Assembly: GCF_948329825.1 (NCBI RefSeq)
Contig: NZ_CAOJCM010000004.1
Coordinates: 1 to 64,000 of the forward strand
DNA from: Paenibacillus sp. JJ-100
GTDB taxonomy: Bacteria; Bacillota; Bacilli; Paenibacillales; Paenibacillaceae
Direction of reading: 5' to 3'
DNA: 64,000 nt
The first letter of the stretch is position 1. Each line of letters starts with the position of its first letter. Positions 16,312 through 25,188 of this stretch are shown here, one piece after another. The position numbers were made by a program, and so were the translations under genes. The notes below the pieces were generated by a model. The model was not told the origin of the DNA, made no database searches, and was given only the letters and a program-made list of their open reading frames with translations.

Positions 16312-16664
16312 GTTGTCTTGTCACTCCTTCAAAATTTTCCTGAAGGTAGTATGAGCTATATTTTCCAAAAACATGCCTGATTTTTCAAGGATTCATTCTA
16401 CAAGATTGCGCGTAAGACTACGATTTGGAAATGAGCCGGCATAGGAGAGGTTAGAATGAAGATCACTATGTTGTGTTGAAAATATAACGACTGAAATCCC
16501 TCATGCTGAGTTTCAACAAAATATCAGACCGAGATGGACGCAATAGAAAGAAAGCGATAACATGTACTGTATAAGGTATAGATCAAGCTATGCAGGATGA
16601 GTATTCAGGACGAGTAGATCGAGAGCTCCGACGGTTTCACTGAACAAACAGGGAGGAACACACA
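16312..16664. other. Intergenic region between divergent genes
   Basis: 353 bases with no credible reading frame. It must contain divergent promoters for the lipoprotein (minus) and the dehydrogenase (plus). An inverted repeat TGTTGAAA (16474) / TTTCAACA (16511) is present but weak. No firm promoter call. Confidence 0.4.
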
Positions 16665-17558
16665 ATGACCATATCAACAAAATCACCTGAAGAGATTACA
16701 GTAGGTTTTATTGGAACAGGCGTTATGGGGAAAAGCATGGCTGGTCACATTCAGCGTGCAGGTTATCCGCTTCATGTATACACGCGCACTGCCGCTAAGG
16801 CAGAAGCGCTCGTGAAGGAAGGGGCTGTCTGGCATGAAACGCCGGCAGACTTGGCTGCTGCATGTGATGTGATCATTACCATGGTAGGTTACCCCAAGGA
16901 TGTAGAGGAGATTTATCTCGGAGAAGCTGGGCTTGTTGCTCATGCTAAGCCGGGTTCATATCTGATTGACATGACCACATCCAGCCCGCTGCTGGCAGCC
17001 CGCATTGCGGAGGCGGCCGAAGCCAAAGGTCTGCACGCACTGGACGCGCCTGTATCCGGCGGTGACATTGGCGCTCGGGACGCCAAGCTGTCCATTATGG
17101 TGGGCGGTAACGAGGACGCCTATGAAGCGGTGCGTCCGATCTTTGAGCTGATGGGCACCAACATTGTGCTGCAAGGCAAGCCGGGCGCCGGGCAGCATAC
17201 CAAGATGTGCAACCAGATTGCCATCGCCTCTGGCATGCTTGGCGTATGCGAAGCGCTCGCCTATGCCAAGACGTCGGGACTGGACGCGGAGAATGTGCTG
17301 AAGAGTATAGCAACAGGCGCAGCCGGAAGCTGGTCGCTCAGCAACCTCGGACCGCGTATGATCGCAGGCGACTATGAGCCGGGATTCTATGTGAAACATT
17401 TTATCAAAGACATGGGCATTGCCCTTGAATCTGCTCAAGCGATGGGCATGACAACGCCGGGACTGGCTCTGGCGGAATCCCTCTATCAGGAAATATCGAA
17501 GAACGGTTTGGACGAGAAAGGTACACAGGTGCTGTACACCTACTATCTTCAGGCCTGA
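16665..17558 (+). CDS. NAD(P)-dependent beta-hydroxyacid dehydrogenase family protein
   Basis: A 297-aa oxidoreductase of the 3-hydroxyisobutyrate/tartronate-semialdehyde dehydrogenase family. The Rossmann motif GFIGTGVMG (14-22) binds NAD(P). The substrate motif DAPVSGGDIGA lies near 127-137. The catalytic Lys is in GQHTKMCNQIA near 183, and FYVKHFIKDMGIALESA matches the C-terminal helical domain. All family landmarks are intact and the length is standard. GGGAGGA precedes the ATG. There is no pathway context, so the exact substrate (hydroxyisobutyrate, tartronate semialdehyde, 6-phosphogluconate-like or succinic semialdehyde) is open. Confidence 0.85.
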   Translation: MTISTKSPEEITVGFIGTGVMGKSMAGHIQRAGYPLHVYTRTAAKAEALVKEGAVWHETPADLAAACDVIITMVGYPKDVEEIYLGEAGLVAHAKPGSYLIDMTTSSPLLAARIAEAAEAKGLHALDAPVSGGDIGARDAKLSIMVGGNEDAYEAVRPIFELMGTNIVLQGKPGAGQHTKMCNQIAIASGMLGVCEALAYAKTSGLDAENVLKSIATGAAGSWSLSNLGPRMIAGDYEPGFYVKHFIKDMGIALESAQAMGMTTPGLALAESLYQEISKNGLDEKGTQVLYTYYLQA

Positions 17559-17799
17559 AGTTGAACATGAGAAAATGACAGTGGACTCTTTGGCTTGGGG
17601 GAAGGGGATGCTGTCTTTTTCTTTTTATGTTGAGCCAAAGGTGTGTCTGAAATCGCAGATTAGGGTATATCATGTCGTGTACTTATAACAAATCATTGAA
17701 TTTATCGAATATCCCTTTATTTTTGTTCGACTTTATCCGACATAAGTTATAGAAGTTTACATAATGATTGTACCAATATAAATAGAACGGAGCTTGCCC

Positions 17800-18540
17800 A
17801 TGTTCAAAAAAATCTTGTCTCTGTTCAAGACTCAGTCAGAGCTTGTGAGCCCGCTTACCGATTCTGTTTCAGCTGCGGCTGTGCCGACAGCTACAGCGAT
17901 CCCTCCACGCATGGCGCGTAGTCGGCGCAAGAAGAAAAAATCGGATTCCGATTGGATCAGCGTCCCGCAAGAACCAACAACTGCCGAGCTTCTTCTTGGG
18001 TTGCCAAGCGAATATAAAGTGTTGAACGATCTGCTGGTTACCAATCCGAAGTCACGTTCGGGGTATTCACAGATTGATCATGTGGTGATTGGTCCGCGAG
18101 CAATCTTTGTCATCGAGACCCGCAACCTGACCACCGGAGAGATTCGTGGTGGCCGCCGGGAGGCGAATTGGTCGGTGAGCAGTAGCCGGGTCAAAATGTA
18201 TAATCCGCTCATGCAGCATCGTGCTCGTGTTGAAGCGATTCAGGCACATCTCGGAGACTACAAGCGTGTTCGGCTTGTCTCCATGGTGACATTCACCAAC
18301 CGCTGCCGGATCAGTGTGGATCCAGACGTAAGGTATGTCAATTCCGATGAGATGGTTATCTACGATCATGAATTGGTGGAGACCATCCAGCGCAAGACAG
18401 AACGGCTGGAGGCTGAACTTCCCGAAACCTTATATAAAGAGCAGGATACACAGATGATCTGGAACATGCTGAATGCAGCGAATACAACAGATTATCAGGT
18501 CCGGGCCGAGCATATGGCCAAGGCCAAAGGGATCAAGTAG
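17800..18540 (+). CDS. NERD domain protein (nuclease-related)
   Basis: A 246-aa protein with a low-complexity basic N-terminal part (residues 1-55, RSRRKKKKS) and a NERD domain at about 65-190. The diagnostic stretch QIDHVVIGPRAIFVIETRN carries the conserved D and ExR/K-type residues of this restriction-nuclease-like fold; the usual ETKN is ETRN here. NERD proteins are proposed to process DNA or RNA but most lack proven activity. ATG 17800 has ACGGAG at ideal distance and is preferred to TTG 17794. It is likely a single-gene unit ending at the hairpin 18643-18698. Confidence 0.75.
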   Translation: MFKKILSLFKTQSELVSPLTDSVSAAAVPTATAIPPRMARSRRKKKKSDSDWISVPQEPTTAELLLGLPSEYKVLNDLLVTNPKSRSGYSQIDHVVIGPRAIFVIETRNLTTGEIRGGRREANWSVSSSRVKMYNPLMQHRARVEAIQAHLGDYKRVRLVSMVTFTNRCRISVDPDVRYVNSDEMVIYDHELVETIQRKTERLEAELPETLYKEQDTQMIWNMLNAANTTDYQVRAEHMAKAKGIK

Positions 18541-18642
18541 TCAGGAACCAGTTAAACAGTAACTATTCGATCGGCTGAATGAATGAGCTACCAAGTTTTC
18601 AGAACCCAGAGTCAAGGGTCAGAGGTCAGCACAAACTACATG

Positions 18643-18698
18643 CAACAGGGATACTTCGAGCTATTGTACGATGCTCTGGAGTATCCCTGTTTGTTGTT
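18643..18698. terminator. Bidirectional terminator
   Basis: Stem AACAGGGATACT / AGTATCCCTGTT with an inner CGAGC/GCTC pairing, between convergent genes. T-rich sequence follows on the plus side. Confidence 0.65.
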
Positions 18699-18714
18699 CT
18701 TCTCCTTTTAACGA

Positions 18715-19383
18715 TTAAGGCAGATGAAGCGTTTGAATATGACTGGTGTGCATGATACGTGCGGAACCTTCTGCATCGATTACTTCCAGTAACTTGCCAT
18801 TTATACTTTTGAGCAATCCCGTCTGTTCAGGCTTGTAACTTAAGTTCAAAACTACGAGCCCTCCTACCATTTTCTGTAATTGTTGATCGAGAGTGCGAGA
18901 GAGTGAGAGTGATGATGGCTGGATCGGGAAATGTTGATGGTCCATAGCAAAAGGTCTACTTTCGGAGGGAGAAGGGATGATATATTTCAGATGGTGAATG
19001 GAAACATATACGGATTGATGTATCGGCGAGTAGAAGATAAAGTAATCGTTCATAATGCTAGTAATATAACCATGCAGGGTTCGTCCACCAATGGAGATTT
19101 CGCTGAATTTTGCACGAGCATTCATTAATACTTTTCGGTAAGAGATATCGTTATGGTCCATTTCAGGATCAGGGGCAGTTACATCTATGGTATTGGAGTT
19201 CTTCTCTGAATTCATAAAACACATCGTTTGAAGATGATGAAGCGGCACATAAATGTAGCGTTGATTCCCATACACCACCATGATGTCCTCACCTGCATCA
19301 ATGACTTCCCCCTGAATAGGCATCTTACAGCCCGACAGTTCGAACTCGATGCTTTTACCTAACCACGTTGCTGCAGGTTTCAC
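18715..19383 (-). CDS. Triple-repeat CotB-like/DUF2642-type protein, 222 aa
   Basis: Starts at GTG 19383 with AGGGGGT 9 bases upstream, 16 bases after the transporter gene. It contains three copies of a ~45-residue beta-rich unit: about 8-55 (IEFELSGCKMPIQGEVIDAG...IYVPLHHLQTM), 95-135 (ISIGGRTLHGYITSIMNDY...VYVSIHHLKYI) and 170-220 (VLNLSYKPEQTGLLKSINGK...HTSHIQTLHL). The pattern G-x-L...D-x-(I/L)...(V/I)xxxHI(K/Q)xI is that of DUF2642/CotB-like Sm-type repeats found in Bacillus spore coat proteins, and it recurs in the gene at 20955. Probable spore-surface or coat role, by similarity only. Confidence 0.6.
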   Translation of the reverse strand: MKPAATWLGKSIEFELSGCKMPIQGEVIDAGEDIMVVYGNQRYIYVPLHHLQTMCFMNSEKNSNTIDVTAPDPEMDHNDISYRKVLMNARAKFSEISIGGRTLHGYITSIMNDYFIFYSPIHQSVYVSIHHLKYIIPSPSESRPFAMDHQHFPIQPSSLSLSRTLDQQLQKMVGGLVVLNLSYKPEQTGLLKSINGKLLEVIDAEGSARIMHTSHIQTLHLP

Positions 19384-19399
19384 AGTATTTTACCCCCTA

Positions 19400-20755
19400 T
19401 CAAAACAGCATAGCGACCCAAATATATAAGGAAAAGAGGCTAACAATTAGACTGAGAGGTATCACAATAAAGGTTACCTTCATATACTGTTTCCAAGAGA
19501 CTCGAATATGATGAGTCCGTAATATATACATCCATATCAAAGTGGCAAGTGTGCCTATAGGAGTCAATAGTGCACCAATGTCACTGCCCAGTATATTGGC
19601 GAGGTATGCCAAATGCACCTGGGTTTCACTCAAGTGAAGGTCAGTAACAGCAAATGTTCCGATCATAACCGAAGGCAGATTGTTGAACAAATTAGACAGT
19701 GTAGTAAGCAGTAACCCGGATACAGCAATAAGTGTGGCGTCTCCACTTGCTGCAATCGGACCGATGATTTCGGTAATCCATGTTGTCATTCCGGCCCGGT
19801 GAAGACTGTCCACAATAATATAGATGCTGAAAGCAAAGAGAAGAATATGCCATGGCGTCTGTGTAACAACATCTTTCAGTCCAGATCGTGTACGATACCA
19901 TCGTACAGTGAGCATGAGAACAACTCCGGTGATGGCCACAATCTCCATATGAATGCCGAATTGTTCTGCAAGGAAATAACCTGCCCGAATGAACACGACG
20001 ATCCCGATACAGACACGGAATAACCACCAGTCTACCTTGTTTTTGGAATTATCGGATTCGGCTGTCTGGAGCGGATGATAACCTGAACCAGATGAGTTCT
20101 GCATAGACACGGGGAAATGATGAATAGTTTTGGGTATACTCTTGCGAAAATAATAGAGTAACAGCAGAGTCATGACGATAATCCCGAGCATAGAGGGTAC
20201 AAACATCATCTGAGTATAGGTGTTCAAGTTCAATCCAACCATCTTTAACGCGATCAGATTAGCTAGATTACTGAGTCCGATAGGAGCACTGGAGGCTGTA
20301 GCAATGAGTGCACCGGATATGAGGTAGGGTAACTGCTGATGGATTTTTAGACGTAACATGGAACAGATTCGAATGATAATTGGGGTAGTGATCAGAATGC
20401 TTCCATCGTTGTTGAAAAAGATGGTCATGAGAAAACAGAGTAATAGAACGAGCCAGAATAATCGCAAGCCGGAGCCTCGTGCCTTCTCAATCATATTCAC
20501 AGCGATCCAGCGAAAAAAGCCGATGCTATCTAGAATAATGGACATGACAATGGTAGAGAGAATCGTGATCGCTGCGCCAGAAACAATCTCAAAAATATTC
20601 AAGATATGCATCCAACTACTCACACCCGTTATCACAAGAAGCAGTGCGCCAACCGAAGTGGGGATGGATTCGTTTAATCCGCCAGGCCGCCACATGAGGA
20701 AAATAACAGTAACTATAAATATCCCGAGAGTTAACCACAACTGGTAATCAGGCAT
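19400..20755 (-). CDS. ArsB/NhaD-family ion transporter
   Basis: A 451-aa membrane protein with about 11-12 helices of the ArsB/NhaD (ion transporter) superfamily. Conserved family segments include FFNNDGSILITTPIIIRI and SSAPIGLSNLANLIALKMVG in the first half and SNLFNNLPSVMIGTFA plus GSDIGALLTPIGTLATLIW in the second, the two pseudo-symmetric halves. It may extrude arsenite or exchange cations; no arsR or arsC is nearby, so a metal link is not supported by context. Its ATG immediately follows the stop of a 45-aa ORF, and its ribosome binding site GGGAGGTGA lies inside that ORF, so translation is probably coupled. Confidence 0.8.
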   Translation of the reverse strand: MPDYQLWLTLGIFIVTVIFLMWRPGGLNESIPTSVGALLLVITGVSSWMHILNIFEIVSGAAITILSTIVMSIILDSIGFFRWIAVNMIEKARGSGLRLFWLVLLLCFLMTIFFNNDGSILITTPIIIRICSMLRLKIHQQLPYLISGALIATASSAPIGLSNLANLIALKMVGLNLNTYTQMMFVPSMLGIIVMTLLLLYYFRKSIPKTIHHFPVSMQNSSGSGYHPLQTAESDNSKNKVDWWLFRVCIGIVVFIRAGYFLAEQFGIHMEIVAITGVVLMLTVRWYRTRSGLKDVVTQTPWHILLFAFSIYIIVDSLHRAGMTTWITEIIGPIAASGDATLIAVSGLLLTTLSNLFNNLPSVMIGTFAVTDLHLSETQVHLAYLANILGSDIGALLTPIGTLATLIWMYILRTHHIRVSWKQYMKVTFIVIPLSLIVSLFSLYIWVAMLF

Positions 20756-20893
20756 TTACTGTGATTCACCTCCCAGGGGGAGAAGTCTTTGTGAAGACTG
20801 AATTAAATGTTCATGGGTCGGGGCAGGCCTTCCCGGGATAACGATCCAATACAAAGGCACACCTGTCAAGATGATTGCAATAAAGATCAGCAT
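20756..20893 (-). CDS. 45-aa membrane peptide coupled to ArsB-like gene
   Basis: ATG 20893-20891 is preceded by GGGGGGAATTATC, a strong ribosome binding site. The product MLIFIAIILTGVPLYWIVIP continues with GRPAPTHEHLIQSSQRLLPLGGESQ: one membrane segment and a polar tail. Its TAA abuts the ATG of the transporter (TAAATG). A small membrane partner or a translational leader for the transporter is likely. I know no named family. Confidence 0.6.
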   Translation of the reverse strand: MLIFIAIILTGVPLYWIVIPGRPAPTHEHLIQSSQRLLPLGGESQ

Positions 20894-20954
20894 GATAATT
20901 CCCCCCTTTAGACTGGCAGTATCTTATTTCCTTTGCAGACTTAGAAGACTCAAA

Positions 20955-21713
20955 TTACCGTTTGCCACCTGACTTATTTCCACGAGATTGATTCCCCTGA
21001 GCTTTGTTCCCTTGAGACTTGTTCCCACGAGATTGATTCGCTTGGGATTGGTTCCCTCTGGACTTGTTGTTGGACCAGCGATTCCCGTTAGATTTATTGC
21101 CTTGTGCTTTGTTTCCTTGAGACTTATTGCCTTGAGATTTGTTGCCTTGGGATTGATTGCCCTGTGACTGATTCGCTACATTGCGATTCCCTTGCGAACG
21201 ATTGCCACCGGATTGGTTGTTTTGTGTTCTATTTCCCTGGCTTGTATTGTTATTGTTACTGTTGTTATTGCTGTTGCTGTTATTGTTATTATTGTTGCTT
21301 CCACGAACAATCGAGACAGACTTAACATGCTGCAACGGAATACGAATGATCTCCTGGTTTTTCAATGTCAGTATCAATTGACTTTGGTTAGCCTCTGCCA
21401 GAACGCCTGCTACTTTTTCAGGGCCTCCACGGTTAATCTGAACATGACGGAAGCGAAGTGCCTGCATAACACCGAGGAAGGTGTTCGACGGAATTGGATT
21501 CCCGACCGCTCCTCTGACACCGCCAGAACGACCTGTGTCCGTAATGCTCTTGACATGGGATTCGTTCACATACACAATACCTTCCTTGCAACCCATCGCC
21601 ATATAATCCCAACGAACATCCATCAACGTGCCTTGTATTGCATCAGGCCCGCCACGATTAACCTTGATGTCTCTTCCAATCAAACTTCTCAATCCTTGAC
21701 CATTCATAGACAT
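20955..21713 (-). CDS. CotB-like spore coat protein with Asn-rich and QGNKS-repeat tail
   Basis: The N-terminal ~135 residues carry two Sm-like repeats: LIGRDIKVNRGGPDAIQGTL...VNESHVKSI and VQINRGGPEKVAGVLAEAN...IPLQHVKSV. The VNRGGP(D/E)...G.L pattern is characteristic of the Bacillus CotB N-terminal domain. Then comes a pure Asn/Ser tract (about 138-160) and about 90 residues of imperfect pentapeptide QGNKS/RGNQS repeats ending GGKR. In B. subtilis the CotB tail is Ser/Lys/Arg-rich and is phosphorylated by the CotH kinase. Here a CotH-family gene is divergent and adjacent, and the tail again alternates Ser with Lys/Arg. Predicted outer-coat protein made late in sporulation. The DNA repeats make the tail length prone to slippage. 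Confidence 0.72.
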   Translation of the reverse strand: MSMNGQGLRSLIGRDIKVNRGGPDAIQGTLMDVRWDYMAMGCKEGIVYVNESHVKSITDTGRSGGVRGAVGNPIPSNTFLGVMQALRFRHVQINRGGPEKVAGVLAEANQSQLILTLKNQEIIRIPLQHVKSVSIVRGSNNNNNNSNSNNNSNNNNTSQGNRTQNNQSGGNRSQGNRNVANQSQGNQSQGNKSQGNKSQGNKAQGNKSNGNRWSNNKSRGNQSQANQSRGNKSQGNKAQGNQSRGNKSGGKR

Positions 21714-22055
21714 GGTTTGTTGCCCCTTCCCGGTATAAGTTCAGATAGGCCATTGACGGCTGTGACTTAAATCCCTTCCATTCGCCATTGGAGTCTGTCT
21801 GTAGTTTAATCATATGTGTCCTACGATGAAGTGGGACCAGCAGACAACTATTTATCTAGTAAATTGGCAGTAATCTATGAGAAAAATAGTAATTTATAGA
21901 TTAGTGATATGTTTTTTCAGCAAGTTTACATAATGAATTTGCGTATGGTTCCATAAATGGGCTGTGTATATGCCCTTACGATCTACTGTGCTTTTGCATA
22001 CGATGGTGTAACAGTCTACGGGCTAAACTCACAGGTGACTGAAAGGCGGATGGAA
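21714..22055. other. Divergent control region between CotB-like and CotH-like genes
   Basis: About 340 bases. The stretch 21830-21960 is AT-rich and should hold late sporulation promoters for both genes, but I cannot assign sigma-K or sigma-E boxes with confidence. The open frame of the kinase extends upstream to 21957 without a ribosome binding site. Confidence 0.4.
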
Positions 22056-23108
22056 ATGACTCTACCTGTCTACCACATCCAAGTGTCTGCGAATGAATAC
22101 CAGCGCTTAACTTCGAACATATGGTCAGAGGTGTTTTCGAACGGCACGATGCGGATGGACGGCAAGCAACTTCCCATTCGAATTCGGTACCGGGGAGGAC
22201 ATACGCGTGCTTATGCCAAAAAATCATTCGAGGTTCGCACCTCCAGCCGTACGTTCCACTTTAATGCAGAATACGACGATCCATCTCAATTAAGGAATGC
22301 ACTTTCGTTTCGATTTTTCGAATCCATTGGTGTTCCTGCGCCTTCTACGCGCCACTGTGTGCTGTATCTCAATGATCAGCTTGCAGGAGTGTATGTACGA
22401 ATCCAAGGGGTGAAATCTTCTTTTTTTCGCCAGAGAAAAATGCCTGTCCGAAGCATTTTCTATGCTGTTAATGATCACGCCAATTTTGCTGTATCATCCG
22501 GGTCAACCGATGCAAGGACCAATGTATTGTCTGGATATAGTCTTATCCGGGGAGATGCAGGCGATCGAAAAAGACTAGGTCAGTTCATTCAACAATTGAA
22601 TGCCAAGTCCCGCATGGATTTATTTCATTTTTTACAATCGAGAGTAGACATTACTAACTATTTGCGGTGGTTAAGCGGTGCTGTGCTGACAGGCAACTAC
22701 GACGGATTTCATCAGAACTATACCTGGTATGAAAAAGCGAGAAGTCGAAAATACGGCATACTACCCTGGGACTACGAAGGAACTTGGGGGAGAAACTGTT
22801 ACGGTGCAAAGGTGAATCCGAATCTGGTTCGCATCCAAGGGTATAACAAACTAACGGGCCGTCTGCTCGCATTCCGTGTATTTCGTGAACGATACAAGAA
22901 ATTAATGCAACAACACCTGGAGAACGCATTTACGGAGAAGAGAGTCATGCCACTGGTGTACCAATTGCACGATGAGATACGGGAAGATGTGGAGAAAGAC
23001 CCTTTTAAAAAGTGGTCTATGAACGTGTTTCTAGATGAACCGGAGCTGATTCGCAGGTATGTGAAAGAGCGCCGAGAATATGTATCCAACGCATTAAACC
23101 AGTTGTAA
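22056..23108 (+). CDS. CotH-family spore coat protein kinase
   Basis: A 350-aa member of the CotH atypical kinase family. It starts LPVYHIQVS, as B. subtilis CotH starts LPLYQLFVH. The start is placed at ATG 22056, 9 bases after AAAGG, because an in-frame ATG at 21957 has no ribosome binding site. Visible family blocks are IRYRGGHTRAYAKKSFEV (nucleotide-binding basic residues), GVYVRIQGV, LTGNYDGFHQNYTWYE and ILPWDYEGTWGR, where the Asp corresponds to the metal-binding DxE/D of the active site. CotH phosphorylates Ser in CotB and CotG tails (known in Bacillus). Here the divergent CotB-like gene with a Ser/Lys/Arg repeat tail is the obvious substrate candidate. A terminator follows. Confidence 0.82.
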   Translation: MTLPVYHIQVSANEYQRLTSNIWSEVFSNGTMRMDGKQLPIRIRYRGGHTRAYAKKSFEVRTSSRTFHFNAEYDDPSQLRNALSFRFFESIGVPAPSTRHCVLYLNDQLAGVYVRIQGVKSSFFRQRKMPVRSIFYAVNDHANFAVSSGSTDARTNVLSGYSLIRGDAGDRKRLGQFIQQLNAKSRMDLFHFLQSRVDITNYLRWLSGAVLTGNYDGFHQNYTWYEKARSRKYGILPWDYEGTWGRNCYGAKVNPNLVRIQGYNKLTGRLLAFRVFRERYKKLMQQHLENAFTEKRVMPLVYQLHDEIREDVEKDPFKKWSMNVFLDEPELIRRYVKERREYVSNALNQL

Positions 23109-23111
23109 GAA

Positions 23112-23153
23112 GATGCCCAGGCAACGAGCAACGCTGCCTTGGGTATTTTATTT
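23112..23153 (+). terminator. Terminator after CotH-like gene
   Basis: Stem ATGCCCAGGCA / TGCCTTGGGTAT with an 11-base loop, followed by TTTATTTT. Confidence 0.65.
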
Positions 23154-23373
23154 TGGCTAAATCAGCATGTTCTGGGGCAGTCGATTGCAGGTTAAAATTT
23201 GGGGGTAATACTAAGAATGGAAGAACGTAGCGATGTGCAGCTGGAAAATGCGATATAATAGTCGTATTGGTTACGTGAAATTTTACATAGTGTTGAAGTA
23301 AGAGAATAACGGAGCTAACGGTTTAGCCTCATGCAAGGTTGCCAGAAACGTGCTCCGGGCCGGAGGAATGGGA

Positions 23374-25188
23374 ATGCTCAAGCTGTTTGTTCACTTGAAG
23401 AAGTACCGGGTCGCCGCCATTGCAGCGTTAGTTATGATGCTGATTGAATTAACGGTGGAGCTGGCTCAGCCTTATCTGATCTCCAAAATCATTGATAACG
23501 GTATCCAGCAAGGAGACCTGGCCGTCGTTTGGATGTGGGGCGGTGTACTCGTCGGTAGTGCAGTCATAGCGTTTGCCGCCGGGATTGCAAGTTCCTTTTT
23601 TGCTTCCCATGCGAGTCTTGGGTTTGGATACGATCTGAGAGAGAAGCTGTATGACAAGATGCAAACGTTTTCCTATGCGGTATTCAATCGCTTTGCAACC
23701 TCATCGCTCATCACTCGGTTAACCGGGGATGTGACGCAAGTGCAGGATACCATCTTTATGAGTCTTCGATTCATGACCCGTGTTCCGCTCGTGGTGATCG
23801 GCAGTATGATCATGGCGGTGGTGGTGAGTCCGAGACTGGGATTGCTGCTCGTTGTTATGGTGCCAATCCTGCTTATCGTTGTCGTTTGGATGATCAAAAA
23901 GGCAGCGCTGCTGTTCCGCAATGTGCAGCGCAGACTGGATGCCGTGAACGGTGTCATCCAGGAGAATCTGACAGGCATCCGGCTGATCCGTGTTTTTGTG
24001 CGGATGGGCCACGAGATTGAACGCTTTGCCACTTTTAGCGGCAAGCTGATGAAAGGCACCATCTCCGCGCTGCGTCTGACGGAGACAACGATGCCATTCA
24101 TGCTGCTTATGATGAACGGCTGCATTATTACCGTGCTTTGGTTTGGACGGAAGGATATCGTGTCAGGTTCAGCAACAGTTGGAGAAGTTGTCGCTGTGAT
24201 TAACTATTTGCTGCGCACGATCGGAGCGATGTCGGCACTCTCTTGGATCTTGGTTACCTTTTCACGGGCGAGCGCTTCAGCACAGCGTCTGAATGAAGTG
24301 TTCGAAACGGAGGATACATCGGAGACAGAACGTACCGGACAGAGAGAACAGACCACACAGCATGGAAAGACTGGAATGGCCGAGCAGGAGAGTTGGACAG
24401 CGCATACGGATGCGGATGCTATAACTCGTAACATACAAGGTGCGGTAGAATTCCGTCAGGTAGGTTTCAGTTATCCCAACAGTGAGATCAAAGTACTGGA
24501 GGATATCTCCTTTTCGGCAAAAGCAGGCGAGCGAATTGCCATCATGGGGGCAACCGGATCAGGGAAATCCTCACTGGTGCAGCTGATCCCGCGCCTGTAT
24601 ACGGAAGAACAAGGTGAGGTACGCATTGATGCTGTGGATGCGTCCGAGCTGGATCTGCCTACCCTTCGCAGAGCCATTGGTTATGTTCCTCAGGAAGTCG
24701 TGCTGTTTACTGGTTCTGTGCGAGAGAATATAGCCTGGGGACGAGAAGACGCCACAATGGATGAGATTGTGGAAGCTGCGAAGCGGGCTCAGATTCATGA
24801 GACCATTGAACAATTGCCGAAGGGGTACGATACGCAACTGGGACAGAGAGGTGTCAATCTTTCGGGTGGTCAGAAGCAGCGTCTCTCCATTGCGAGAGCA
24901 TTAGTTCGTCGCCCAAGTATCTTGATTCTGGATGATAGCACAAGTGCGCTGGATGTAGCTACTGAAAGCAAGCTACTGGATGCACTCGAGGAGCTTTCAT
25001 GTACAACGTTTATTATTACGCAGAAGATCAGTTCGACTACTTCGGCCGATCTGATTCTGCTCCTGGATGATGGACGGCTGATCGGTCAGGGAAAACACGA
25101 GGACTTGATGGAGTCGTCGGAATTATACCGCCGAATTCATGAATCACAATATGGGGAGGGTGCACAGTATGTTCAAAGCTATCATTGA
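23374..25188 (+). CDS. Heterodimeric ABC exporter, subunit with degenerate site (BmrC/YheI-like)
   Basis: A 604-aa membrane-ATPase fusion. ATG 23374 is chosen for its 6-base distance to GGAGGA. The ATPase has Walker A GATGSGKSS and signature LSGGQKQR, but Walker B ends LILDDSTSALD (Asp in place of the catalytic Glu) and the switch His is replaced by Gln in FIITQKISS. These two substitutions define the non-catalytic half of heterodimeric exporters such as TM287/288 and B. subtilis BmrCD. A 45-residue hydrophilic insert (about 317-362, ETEDTSETERTGQREQ...) joins the two domains and looks species-specific. The partner is encoded just downstream with a 20-base overlap. Likely multidrug or peptide export. 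Confidence 0.85.
   Translation: MLKLFVHLKKYRVAAIAALVMMLIELTVELAQPYLISKIIDNGIQQGDLAVVWMWGGVLVGSAVIAFAAGIASSFFASHASLGFGYDLREKLYDKMQTFSYAVFNRFATSSLITRLTGDVTQVQDTIFMSLRFMTRVPLVVIGSMIMAVVVSPRLGLLLVVMVPILLIVVVWMIKKAALLFRNVQRRLDAVNGVIQENLTGIRLIRVFVRMGHEIERFATFSGKLMKGTISALRLTETTMPFMLLMMNGCIITVLWFGRKDIVSGSATVGEVVAVINYLLRTIGAMSALSWILVTFSRASASAQRLNEVFETEDTSETERTGQREQTTQHGKTGMAEQESWTAHTDADAITRNIQGAVEFRQVGFSYPNSEIKVLEDISFSAKAGERIAIMGATGSGKSSLVQLIPRLYTEEQGEVRIDAVDASELDLPTLRRAIGYVPQEVVLFTGSVRENIAWGREDATMDEIVEAAKRAQIHETIEQLPKGYDTQLGQRGVNLSGGQKQRLSIARALVRRPSILILDDSTSALDVATESKLLDALEELSCTTFIITQKISSTTSADLILLLDDGRLIGQGKHEDLMESSELYRRIHESQYGEGAQYVQSYH

Noticed and set aside
20970..21300. Repeat block first considered as a possible CRISPR array
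   Set aside because: Units are 15-bp multiples encoding QGNKS pentapeptides in one open frame, with no spacers.
21192..21770. 192-codon plus-strand frame with a long hydrophobic run (VIVTVVIAVAVIVIIV)
   Set aside because: It is the antisense of the Asn/Ser codon tract of the CotB-like gene; the apparent membrane segment is an artefact of AAC/AAT repeats read backwards.
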